DNA of 64,000 bases from Daucus carota subsp. sativus (Eukaryota; Streptophyta; Magnoliopsida; Apiales; Apiaceae), in the NCBI RefSeq assembly GCF_001625215.2, contig NC_030383.2, forward strand, positions 57,154,949 to 57,218,948. The letters run 5' to 3'. The notes under the pieces were generated by a model. That model was not told the DNA's origin. It saw only the letters and a list, made by a program, of their open reading frames with translations, and made no database searches. Positions within the stretch are counted from its first letter, which is position 1. Each line of letters starts with the position of its first letter. Positions 15,150 through 26,350 of the stretch are shown here, one piece after another. Made by a program: the position numbers and the translations under genes.

Positions 15150-16057
15150 TAGGTCTGTAAACGGATCGGATTTGGATCGGATCTAACTAAATCCATATTC
15201 TAATCCATTTAATTTTATCGGATTCGGATCGGATCGGATCGAATCAGGAGTCGGATATTTTACAAGTCAATCCATATCCAGTCCATTCGGATCGTGGATA
15301 ATCGGATCGGAGATCCGCTCCACTAAATATTATGAAATATATTTTTTTCACCGTCGACAATTTAACTTATAGCTATATTAATTCATGAATTTTAACGTAA
15401 CAAGCGCAAAAATAATAATAATAAAGCAATAAAGTAAAATCTGCAGTTTCATGCTATTAATAAAGCAACTGAAAAATTTTGTTGGTTGTTCCTATAAGAC
15501 CTTCAAAATAGAATGTATTAAGCAAATATAAAAATAATAAATAAGTTGTTTTATACTTTTAAAAGAAGCAAGTTACAGTATGCTCCTCTATTAATAAGGA
15601 TCAAAATCAATAAATACGTCTTAAATACATAAGCAGGTGATTGAAGGGATTGGGGAGGTGTTAGGTGGAAGAGTTTAGCTCCCTTGCGTTTATACTCTAC
15701 GAAAAAAAAAAGTGATTATTAGATTAATCGGATAATAAGAGTGAGGGTCTTGTCAGGACTTAGAAGCGGTGGATCGGTTATAAGAAAATATGATTTAGAG
15801 TTCTGTCTTGTATTTTTAGGAATTTTTATTTTGTATGTAATATATTAATATAATATAATATAATATAAAATATATAATATAGTCATGCTCGGTTCGGATC
15901 GTTAACGGATCGGATTTAACCATATCCATATCCATTTTTTATCGGACCGGATTATTATCGGATCGGATTATTAGCAGATCAGATTTTTTTAATAAGGATC
16001 CATATCCATTTATTTAACCACGGATCGGATCGGATATCCGATCCATTTACAGGCCTA
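15150..16057. mobile_element. Non-autonomous hAT element with 8-bp target duplication
   Basis: 908 bp. The left terminus TAGGTCTGTAAACGGATCGG and the reverse complement of the right terminus, TAGGCCTGTAAATGGATCGG, match at 18 of 20 bases. The element is flanked on both sides by AAATGCTC (15142..15149 and 16058..16065), an 8-bp duplication diagnostic of hAT transposition. Subterminal regions are crowded with 'ggatcggat', presumably transposase-binding repeats. No coding capacity. Confidence 0.88.
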
Positions 16058-16325
16058 AAATGCTCCTTGGTTATTAATATAATATAAATTTTAATATCTA
16101 ACTAGCTTATAACCCTGTCATGCACGGTTTGTTATTGTAATTTTATCGTATATATTTCAAATTTAATTGAAATACAAACTGATCATATTGACCGAATTTT
16201 TATATATTTTAGCTTAATTGATAATAAAATTTTTTATTAGAACACATTATATATTAAGGAGACCCGTAGAATAATACTAACGATAAAAGTTGACCGACCA
16301 ATAACATTATTAATATTTCAGTTTT

Positions 16326-16326
<1 letters not shown>

Positions 16327-16397
<71 letters not shown>
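16327..16397. repeat. (TAA)n microsatellite
   Basis: About 23 uninterrupted units, inside the Helitron-like element. Confidence 0.95.
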
Positions 16398-16398
<1 letters not shown>

Positions 16399-16410
16399 GA
16401 AATAATAATA

Positions 16411-16678
16411 TACTCCCTCCGTCCCACAATACAAGTCTCTTTTGAAATAAATTTGTTTTCAATAATACTTGTCTACTTTTAGTTTCCAATGCAAATATAT
16501 ATTTATATTATTTCAAAATAATCATTCTTATAAGTTGTATAACAATTAACGAGTGTTGAATAAGAGTCTACATTTATGCATCTATTAGGGGCATAAGTAA
16601 GAAAATGTTATCCGATTAATGTTTTCTAATATGCGTAGTTTTTTTAAAAGAGACTTGTATTGTGGGACGGAGGGAGTA
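16411..16678. mobile_element. Stowaway/mariner-type MITE (family 1)
   Basis: 268 bp with near-perfect terminal inverted repeats TACTCCCTCCGTCCCACAAT over more than 30 bp and terminal TA. Same family as the inner element at 25219..25485: shared interior such as 'ttttagtttccaatgcaaat'. Confidence 0.93.
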
Positions 16679-16696
16679 GCATGGTATAGTATAGAT

Positions 16697-17139
16697 TGAT
16701 AGTCTAGATCGATGATATTAATTTTAAAGTGATAACAAGGAGTAATCAATAACTACATATAATAGTATTATTTTTTTATATGCATGTTGCATGTGTTATT
16801 TTTAGAAATCGATTTATTAGTTCGGAATCTGAAAAAGATAATATGTTTTAATTAAAAGGGGTATTTGATATGTTATCCAATGCTATTTTTAGAAAAATAT
16901 CATTTTTTCAATGGTGTGCTCATTATCACACAATAAGCATAAAATTTTAATAAATTTCTCTTATTTTAATCGATTTACCCTTTTTAATTGATGGCCTGAT
17001 GATATTAATTTTAAAGTGATAACAAGGAGCAATAATGAACTCCTCCATTTATAACAATCATACCACTAATAAAAATATCTAAATTCATAAATTTTAATGC
17101 TAGTTTTGGCCATGTCACGCAAACCCAAAATTTATGCAA
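16697..17139. other. AT-rich spacer
   Basis: Contains 'ttaattttaaagtgataaca' twice (about 16717 and 17006), a roughly 290-bp-spaced direct repeat. No gene. Confidence 0.4.
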
Positions 17140-17375
17140 TACTCCCTCCGTTTTGAATGAAATATAGGTCGCTTGATTTTTTGGCACACACTTCTAAGTA
17201 CTTTGACCGTATAATTAAAATCATTATTTTTAAATTTTTTTTTTTGAATTATAAACTTAATCATATATTTTTATTTAGAAAATTTTTAAAAAACAATAAT
17301 TTTAACTATGCGGTGAAAAGACTTAGAATTGTGTGCCAAAAAGTCAAACGATTTATATTTCAAAACGGATGGGTT
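17140..17375. mobile_element. Mariner-type MITE (family 4), degenerate right end
   Basis: The left TIR TACTCCCTCCGTTTTGAATG is mirrored at 17345-17373 ('gatttatatttcaaaacgga' on +), after which the outer TIR bases have diverged. A second 'gagggagta' at 17525-17533 may be the end of a neighbouring degraded copy. Related to 27787..28023. Confidence 0.7.
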
Positions 17376-17589
17376 TTTATCTTTTCAATCATTAAAATCT
17401 TATTTTTTAAGTTTCTGGAGCCATCTTGCATGACCATAGTTAAAAAATAAATTTTTTTAAATGAAAGAATTTCCTCACGACAGCTTCGATACATGTTGAC
17501 CCCGGAAAAATAACAAAAAAACCAGAGGGAGTAGTAATAAAGCCACAAGCAAAAGGGGCTATTTAAGATGTGTGTATGCATAGTTGTTG

Positions 17590-17613
17590 TTTCCCGCTCC
17601 TCTCATTTCCCGC
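17590..17613 (+). promoter_or_regulatory. Two E2F-type sites upstream of HAT1
   Basis: Two direct copies of TTTCCCGC (17590..17597 and 17606..17613), 16 bp apart, 37-60 bp before the HAT1 ATG. They match the E2F consensus TTTSSCGC. A telo-box-like AAACCCTAA follows at about 17621. This suggests S-phase expression, fitting an enzyme that acetylates newly made histone H4. Confidence 0.65.
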
Positions 17614-17649
17614 TCCACACAAACCCTAACTCTCACTCTCCCTCGCAGA

Positions 17650-19839
17650 ATGAGCACCAAAAACCCTAACTCCTCCGATCTCGCCTCCGAGCCCAAGAAG
17701 CGCCGCCGTGTCGGAATTGCAAAAATCGGTGAGTCTTCTCCGTTCGTTTCTTTCGTTTTGCCCTAATTTTGCTGCCCTAATTGCTTTGTTCTTCTCCGCA
17801 GATGCTGGAGTGGACCCTGCTGATTGCATCAAAATTTACCTAGGTAACTTGGTTCTATTCTCAATTACACCTTTGAATTTCGCATATTTGATGTAATTTT
17901 GCTTCCATTTTAGTTAATTGTGTGTTTTTTAGATGATGAGTTTTTGATAGCCCGAGAGAAGAGATTTTAAAAATTGAATGATACAGTATGTATTTTGGTG
18001 GGACCGGGAAAATTTAGCGATCTATCGATTTTTATACTGTATGTGTTTCTGTATAATTGTGTATATATATCAAAAGGGACCAGGTCCCTGGCAGCCGTAT
18101 GCCAGGGACATGGGAATCCCATGGTCCAGCGCTAAAAAAGCGCTGAACATATTAAAATTTTAATATGATCCTGGCCGCTGGATATGCATCCAACGGCCAG
18201 GATGTGGGTGTTGGTTAAGCGCTCCACAGCAACCGATTGCTGTAGACCGCTACCCATATCAAAATGTGCATGCACACACACTATGTCCACCTGTACCTGT
18301 TAATGCTTTAGATGCTGTTTAATTTTTGGATAAGTTATTTTTGACAATTTTTTTAATTAATACTCCTAAAAATGCACATATATTGAACGATTTCTAATTT
18401 AATAGAACTAGTAAAATAAAGTTGGAAAACAGGTATAATTAAACTGATAAACCCCTTGATACTTTTGCCCCCAAATATACTGATTTTGTATGTGAGAGTG
18501 TTGTTACGAGTTAACGCAGCCTCCAAGTTTCTGTATTTCTCATTTGTCTAATTTTAAGTTGGAGTTGAGACACCGAATTTGAAACTTCACCTATTGTATA
18601 TTCAATATTGCCATCACTTTAGCTAATTGTGTCAAAAATTGATCACTGGGTTGCATTGAGCTTATTGCTTTCTTAGTGATTATGAGCAGATTTACTTGCT
18701 TGTTTATGCGTAAACTGTGTGTGATGATAAGTACAAGTAGAACAATATGATATGCGAAGAGTGGTAAGGTAAAGTATTTTGACTTGAATTTTTTTAGTGG
18801 GACAAGATTACCTAGGTTTTGGCCCTTGTGATATAGTATCAACCTATAATTTTAAATGCTCCCAGATATAATAGTCTCTTATTTTAACACATATTATCTT
18901 TGACTACCGAGTGTTCATTTAATTTCGGTCCCTTGTCATCCTATACATTACTCTTTTCTGTAGCAAAATGCTTGATCTAACTATTCATACATGTTTATGT
19001 GATTTCTGGAACTTAGTTTCTAGCAAAGAAGAAGTAGATGCTCCAGAGAGCTTCTGTGTTGAATCAGTTGATTTTGAGCGCTTCTTTGAGGAGGACGGGA
19101 AAATCTATGGCTATAAAGGGTTAAAGGTAAGTTTGATGTTTTGGGAGTCACCATTATGATGTATAAGAGTTGTTTAGGTAGGCACATGAACTACCACGAA
19201 GCAAATGCCCTTGCTTTGTTGTTGGAACACTCCTGAAAATGCTGGTCATGCTTTTCTATAATGACAATTCCTAATCACGATGCTTACCTTGTTCTGTTGT
19301 GCGCGTGCGTGGAAAGATAGATTATCTTGTAAATGTTTATGGAAAGACATATCACACTGAATAACCCTCAGATAGTAATTCATCTGCATATGCTTGATAT
19401 TTCTTACATGAATTACATTCTGTTTCAAGTTGCTTTCAGTGCCACATAAATATTGTTAAATATTAATCATCTTGCTGAACCTTAATAATCTGTTGCATTT
19501 ATTTATGAAAACTTGTACTCTCTTTAATATAAAGAATTCACACAGGGGACTGTGAAACAATTGTAATAGATTGAACTTTTATTTTCTGCCTCTTTCTTAT
19601 GGAAACTGAATGTAACGTAAGAGATGAAGTTGACTTAATTTCTTTCTTTTCAATATTGCAGATTACCATCTGGGTTAGCACAATATCGTTTCATGCATAT
19701 GCCGATATTTCATTTGAGAGCAAATCAGATGTTAGTATTGGCCTGTTACTTTTATGTTTTTTTATAGCCTCTGTGTTAAATTACTATCTCCAAACGTGCC
19801 AGGTTTCCTTGTGTAAACACAAAATTCAGCAATCATCCT

Positions 19840-19905
<66 letters not shown>

Positions 19906-21792
19906 ATTTTCACTAATTGTTTTCATCTTTTTCTTCACAAGGGTGGCAAAGGGATAACAGATCTGAAAGCTTCTCTTCAGGTAATTGTCAAGTTTCTGTA
20001 CCAAACAACTCCCTGTGTGATATTTCTTCTTGCATGTATGACTAATAATCACGCCTTTGCAGAATATTTTTGCTGAAACTCTTCTTGATGAAAAGGATAA
20101 GTTTCTTAAAACTTTTTCAGCGGAGCGTGACATTGTTAAGTATGATTCTTTGAAGTCTTTACTCTTTAATACTTATATTTCATGGATTTATTGTGAAACT
20201 TCTGTTTTGAACCTTCTAATTGGTTGTCTCTTCCACAAATTTATTGATTTGGTCTGGTTTGCGATTCCTGTATATCTTAGATCTATGGTTTCAAATGCTA
20301 AGATAGTGGAGCATAAAGCTCCAAATGGACACAGTGGTGATTCAAATAGCGATCTGAAGTCAGATGCTTCCAGTTTGGAGGTGAGCTTGACCTTTTCAAC
20401 TTAGTGTAAATCAATGCCATTACAGTAATTTAGTAGTCATAATAATAAGTGAGAAGCTATAATTTAGCAGTATCTGATCTCTATTATTACCAACCATGGA
20501 TGACATGCAGCTATCTTGCTAAATTACTAATTGGACAATAATTTTTTACTATCAGTTATATTGTAATACTAGTTTTAATATCTACATATTTGTGTAGTGC
20601 CGTTGTATATGTTGCATTCATTTCTATGCATGTCTTAGATCAAAGTGCTATAATGCTAAGTTCTTCTATTACTGGAACAGGTTGTGCGGGTTGTAGGTAC
20701 ATCTGTTGGCGAAGTGTATGTTCGCTTGGTTCCTCTCGCCATGCTCTTAGTAGATGGTAAATAGCTATTGATATGGTTTTTATAGGAGCACAATTTTCTT
20801 ATTTTTTTATGTAATAGTATTAGAGTAGCAGATGGGCGTATCTCAAGCCAATGTTTTCGAATCAGGTAGCAGTCCTATTGACATAATGGACCCCAGATGG
20901 GAGCTCTATCTTTTGATACAGAAGAAAGTTAATGATCAGGAGGACACACAACACAGACTGCTTGGTTTTGCAGCTCTTTATCGATTTTACCACTACCCTG
21001 GGAGTGAGCGACTAAGACTCAGTCAGGTTTGCTTTCCATTGCATGCTAAAAGGCTCATTTCTTAATATTTTGGTTCACAGTCTATGTCAATGGACGGTGC
21101 TTTGGCAGTGTCTGTCATCTTTGCATCTACTAAGATTTGAATTCTTGCAGATACTGGTATTGCCTCCTTTTCAACGTAAAGGTTATGGGCGTTTTCTTCT
21201 AGAAGGGCTAAATGTTGTGGCAGTTACTGAAGATGCTTATGACCTGACAATTGAAGAGCCACTGGACTCCTTGCAACATGTGCGCACCTGTATTGATGTG
21301 CAACGCTTGCTTGCTTTTGATCCAATTAAAGATGCACTGGCTTCAGTTGTGCTCAGTCTGAAACAAGAAAATCTATCTAAGAGAAGTCAAACTGTTCTAT
21401 TTGGGCCACCTCTGGATGTTGTTGAAGAAGTCAGAAAGAGCTTGAAGATTACCAAAAGACAATTCCTTCAGTGTTGGGAGGTTCTTATCTATCTCGGCCT
21501 TGATCCAGTCGACAAGTACATGGAGAACTACAGAACCATTATATTGGATCATATAAAGGCATCTGTTATTGGTAAAGACGCTGGGGATGCTGGGAAGCAG
21601 GTAGTTGATGTCCCGACTGAATTTGATCAGGAACTGTCATTTGTCATGTTCAAATCTCAAAATGCTGAATCAAGTATCGTTGCGAGGGAGGATGATCAAA
21701 ATAATCAAGAAGAGCAGATCCAGCAACTAGTCAGTGAAAGAATAAAAGAAGTTCAGTTGATTGCACGCAAGGTATCACAGCAGCATCCATGA
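17650..21792 (+). CDS. HAT1: Histone acetyltransferase type B catalytic subunit
   Basis: Ten exons (17650..17728, 17802..17843, 19017..19126, 19662..19730, 19942..19980, 20063..20139, 20281..20380, 20681..20756, 20866..21026, 21151..21792) join in frame to 464 residues. The protein matches plant HAT1/HAG2: N-terminal EPKKRRRVG (basic, likely nuclear signal), KIYGYKGLKITIWVS, ADISFESKSD, the acetyl-CoA-binding loop LPPFQRKGYGRFLLE (Q/R-x-x-G-x-G), and YDLTIEEPLDSLQHVRTC. A charged C-terminal tail ends VSQQHP. It acetylates free histone H4 (Lys5/Lys12) before chromatin assembly. Intron 2 holds the hairpin element 18076..18255; intron 4 has a (TC)n(TG)n tract before its acceptor. Complete. Confidence 0.97.
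18076..18255. mobile_element. 180-bp element built of consecutive hairpins
   Basis: Flanked on both sides by ATATCAAAA (18067..18075 and 18256..18264), a 9-bp direct repeat. Inside, perfect palindromes follow one another almost without spacing: 18076..18088, 18085..18108 (8-bp arms), 18109..18123 (7-bp arms), 18127..18145 (7-bp arms), 18148..18167 (20-bp perfect), 18168..18203 (10-bp arms with a nested 5-bp stem), 18227..18242 (6-bp arms). It begins GGGACC and ends TACCC, without long terminal inverted repeats. A 9-bp duplication suggests Mutator-like integration, but the architecture is not that of an ordinary MITE. Confidence 0.7.
19842..19903. repeat. (TC)n(TG)n microsatellite in HAT1 intron 4
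   Basis: About 14 TC then 16 TG units, 39 bp before the exon 5 acceptor; possibly contributes a polypyrimidine tract. Confidence 0.95.
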
Positions 21793-22970
21793 GCATTTTG
21801 TTGAACCTGTAACTGCATGCTGTACCAATACATCCGGCAATTAATATTTGGGGTTCCCAGAAAACTATGCGGGGGTGGGGGGTAAGATATCATCAGTAGG
21901 GGCTTCTGGGTAGGATATAGTCAGTAAAGGCTTTTCTGCACCAGTTTTATGTAGAGCTGGCTGAGCTATGCAATTTTTCTTTATTGGGAGTTTGTATTGC
22001 TAAAGACCAATAGAAACTTCAAGTGACATTGAATTGTACTTTACCTCAATTAACTCAGCATTTCTCAGGTTGGATTGCTTGTATTTGCTGCGGAAATACA
22101 TATTCTATTTCTCGATGTATTTGTCATACATATTAAGAGAGAAGGTTATGGCAAACCAATTCGGGAAATTTATAACACAAGTATTCAATTAGTTAGGACT
22201 TGCTTAACATCAAGTTCTTATATCGAAGAGACCTGTACTTTCTATAAACCTAGGACAACATGATGATCTAACTAAGGGAGAATCCAAATATTTTTACCAT
22301 ACAATCTTCAAGTGTCTGCAACGTGAGAAAAAAAAAAATCAGCCCTTTATAAGAGGAATTCTCAGTTACTTACGATCATGACTCGTTTAGTTACGAAAAG
22401 AAGATGATTTCTTTTCACCAAAAAATATAATTTCGAAAATAATTATAGCGGAAAAAGAAAAAAGAAAAAAGAAATGATGAACTTACCGTTCGAATAATTT
22501 ACTTGTACACCCAAGAAATCAGTGTAAAAATATTTTATAAACCTATTCTCTCTTGAAGTGATAATGTGATATCATTATCAATTAAAAATGGGTCGAACAC
22601 TTAAATTTTCAAATTGCAAATAGAATAAAATATATTATCTGAATTTTTTTATAATGAGATATTTATCAAAAAAATAAAAAGCTCCAGAATGAGATAGATA
22701 ATGCATCTCAACGCAATAATTTTATTCAAAATATTTTGTGGTACATAATTGTCAGAAAACAAAAGGGAAATATAAAAAAAAGCGAACTAAATATTTCTCG
22801 ACCTTGATTTCTCATATCTGAAAATTCAATATTAATGAAGAAGAATATATTTATTATATTAGATTAAGAATTATTATACTTGAAGTGGCAATAAACATTA
22901 TCTTTCCACAAAATTTCGTTCACTAACAATGGCAGCACAGCCGTAAACGTGTAATTACCATAATACCCCG
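21793..22970. other. HAT1 3' UTR and intergenic DNA
   Basis: 3' flank followed by AT-rich sequence up to the eL31 promoter. Small open frames (for example 22075-22263) show no recognisable protein. Confidence 0.5.
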
Positions 22971-22978
22971 AGGGAAAA

Positions 22979-23211
22979 TTAGGGTTTTGCGAAGATATAT
23001 AACCTATATAATAGTCCAACTCCGCCTCACATTGCTCCCTTCACTCGGCAGCAGCACATCTCGAAACCCTAGCAGGTCTGCGCCTCTCTCGTTGAGAAAT
23101 TGAATTGATGGGTTTTGTTTGTGATATTGTATAGTATCTATACGGATCTCTAATTAGCATTTGAAGCATTTGAAGGGGGGTTGGTTTTGATTTGGGTGTT
23201 TTTGGTTGCAG
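22979..23211 (+). promoter_or_regulatory. eL31 promoter elements and leader intron
   Basis: TTAGGGTTTT (22979..22988, inverted telo-box), TATA-like 'gatatataac' near 22993, then a telo-box AAACCCTAG (23064..23072) in a short leader exon. A donor follows (AGCAG then GTCTGC, 23076) and an acceptor TTGCAG at 23211 gives a 136-bp leader intron ending 22 bases before the ATG. Telo-boxes are typical of plant translation-machinery genes. Confidence 0.65.
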
Positions 23212-23215
23212 GTAA

Positions 23216-24358
<1,143 letters not shown>

Positions 24359-25157
24359 TTTACTTCTAGTTTTTTTATTGTATGCAATAGATTTTTGCAA
24401 AGCCCAGAGTGTTGAGACTTTTTTATTACCTAGTTGCTTTGACGTCATTTATCATGCTTCAATTCTGCTTTTGTTGCTGAAGGATAATACAGATTTTAAT
24501 ATTGAAAGTATTGTTGCATTACTTTTGTGCTGCAGACTTGAGGAAATGCCAACTATGTGACTTACTTTCCCAAAAGAACCATAGCATGTGAAAGTATTTG
24601 TGCTGCGAAAAACAAATTGCTGCATCATTAATCACAAATTTTTTCACTCTTTCTTTTCAGTGTGAATTCTGTTTTACTCTTCATTAAGTGGTCTGGTATA
24701 AATGTTTTATACTAGTTGTAACTTGAAAGAATCAAGGGTTAGCTTTGAATGCAGCTTGAAACTCTTCTTTCGGTCATTGGCTGGTGATCTCACCCATAAT
24801 TGTAGGGGGTGATTCAAAAATCAGAGGAAAAATGTCTTTCCTGTGTTAATTTTTGATCGGAGGAGAAACAGATTCAGTAGTGTTTTCATTTTATGTAGAT
24901 TGCTCTGCAATGTGAGAATTGCATACATTTGTGTCATTTCTTCCCAGTAATTCACAAAGGTTAGAATGGCTGGGGGGCTGCTTAAACTTTGACATGCAAG
25001 AACTTCAGAATATGATATCAATGCGTTTTCTTGCAGGTTCAGTAGTTTAAATAGATTCTCTATGTCCACTCTTTACTTCTATATATAGCTCCCTCTCGGG
25101 GGATTTGACACACATTTTAAGGCTCTAATATTACGGTGTATAATTTCACAAATTATC
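24359..25157. other. eL31 3' UTR and intergenic DNA
   Basis: No gene or repeat boundary recognised before the nested MITEs. Confidence 0.5.
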
Positions 25158-25688
25158 TACTCCCTCCGTCCCTTTTTACTTGTCCCTTTTGAAAAAATAA
25201 CGCATCTTAAGAAAATGTTACTCCCTCCGTCCCACAATACATGTCTCTTTTGAAAGAAATTTTTGTCCCACAATACATGTCTACTTTTAGTTTCCAATGC
25301 AAATATATTGCAAATATTCCAAAATTACCCTTCTTGAAAGTTGTATAACAATTAATGGAGGTTGAATAAAAGTCTACATTCATGCATTTATTAGGGGTAG
25401 AGGTGAGAAAATTTTATCTAATCAATGCTTTCTTAATATGCGTAATTTTTCCAAAAGAGACATGTATTGTGGGACGGAGGGAGTAGTTGGATATCTTGTT
25501 TTCATACATATCCCTAATAAATGTAATGAATTAGATAGAGTTGTGTATATATATATGCTAGTCAAACATTGGAAGTTGTTATTTTTTGAAAAAACATACA
25601 AAAAGTTGCTTTGAAAAGAGAAGTGGACAAGTAATTTGGGACAATTTTTTTTTTCAAAGTGGACATGTGAAAAGGGACGGAGGGAGTA
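25158..25688. mobile_element. Outer MITE (family 2), interrupted
   Basis: Ends TACTCCCTCCGTCCCTTTTT and the mirrored right end at 25677-25688 with TA. Split at 25219 by another MITE. The uninterrupted form of the same family lies in opposite orientation at 39274..39539 (266 bp), and its interior ('gcatatatataca...aactctatctaattcatta') matches here as the reverse complement. Host length without the insertion is about 264 bp. Confidence 0.9.
25219..25485. mobile_element. Inner MITE (family 1) nested in the outer MITE
   Basis: 267 bp, TIRs TACTCCCTCCGTCCCACAAT, inserted at a TA of the outer element. Same family as 16411..16678. Confidence 0.92.
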
Positions 25689-26350
25689 TTTTTTTTTTTT
25701 AAATTATGGAATTATACTTTATAAGAACATTAAAATGTGCGTAAGAAAGACCGTACACAAACAAATGGATGGGACAAAGATATTTGTATGTCAGAGAATG
25801 CCCTGATGACCGGTGGGGTAAAAAAAGAATAAACAGAGTTATTTTTGTTTATCCTCTCTTGAAAGCTGATGGCCCTTGCAGTCGGTTTACAGGTTTTTCA
25901 GGTCAAACCAAACGCCCCCATCATAAGGGCTTTAGACTGTTTAACAGAATATAAATTTCATAAAAGGTTCAAGGTTTTTCTAAGAACTCGCAATGGCCAA
26001 AATAGGTACAGTTCATATTCAGTATCATATGAATTAAGAGGATGAATAGTAAAGCTAGATTAACATAATTCAAAGCTCCTATATGACACAAGAGCTGGCT
26101 TGCTAAGTAAATAGCTCCTACAGAACACTGAGAGCTGGCTTTCCGATGACTGAATACATAAAACATTAGAACTGTGCTCGTCAACCACTGGATGAGGACT
26201 GTTTCTGGGTGCCTTTTCCCCTTCCACTCAAAGAGGTGTTTCTACATACAGTTTAATCAAAGTACTGCAACCAGACAGACTACACACACTTTGGAGATAT
26301 TCCAGAGTGCTACTATCATCATCCGGGTACAGTGGATTGATAAAGAATGC
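25689..26350. other. Intergenic DNA / 3' UTR of membrane-protein gene
   Basis: Small open frames (25769-25954, 26174-26419) are not supported by any family; the right part is the likely 3' UTR of the minus-strand gene. Confidence 0.45.

Larger units (their letters stand above)
16102..16695 (-). mobile_element. Non-autonomous Helitron
   Basis: Read on the minus strand it begins TCTATACTATACCATGCTA after an A (5' end at 16695) and ends CTAG before a T (16102), with an imperfect hairpin (ACCGTGC.../...GGGTTA) just inside the 3' end. These are the A/T-flanked TC...CTRR termini of Helitrons. It contains a (TAA)n tract and a later MITE insertion (16411..16678). Without the MITE it would be about 325 bp. 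Confidence 0.65.
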
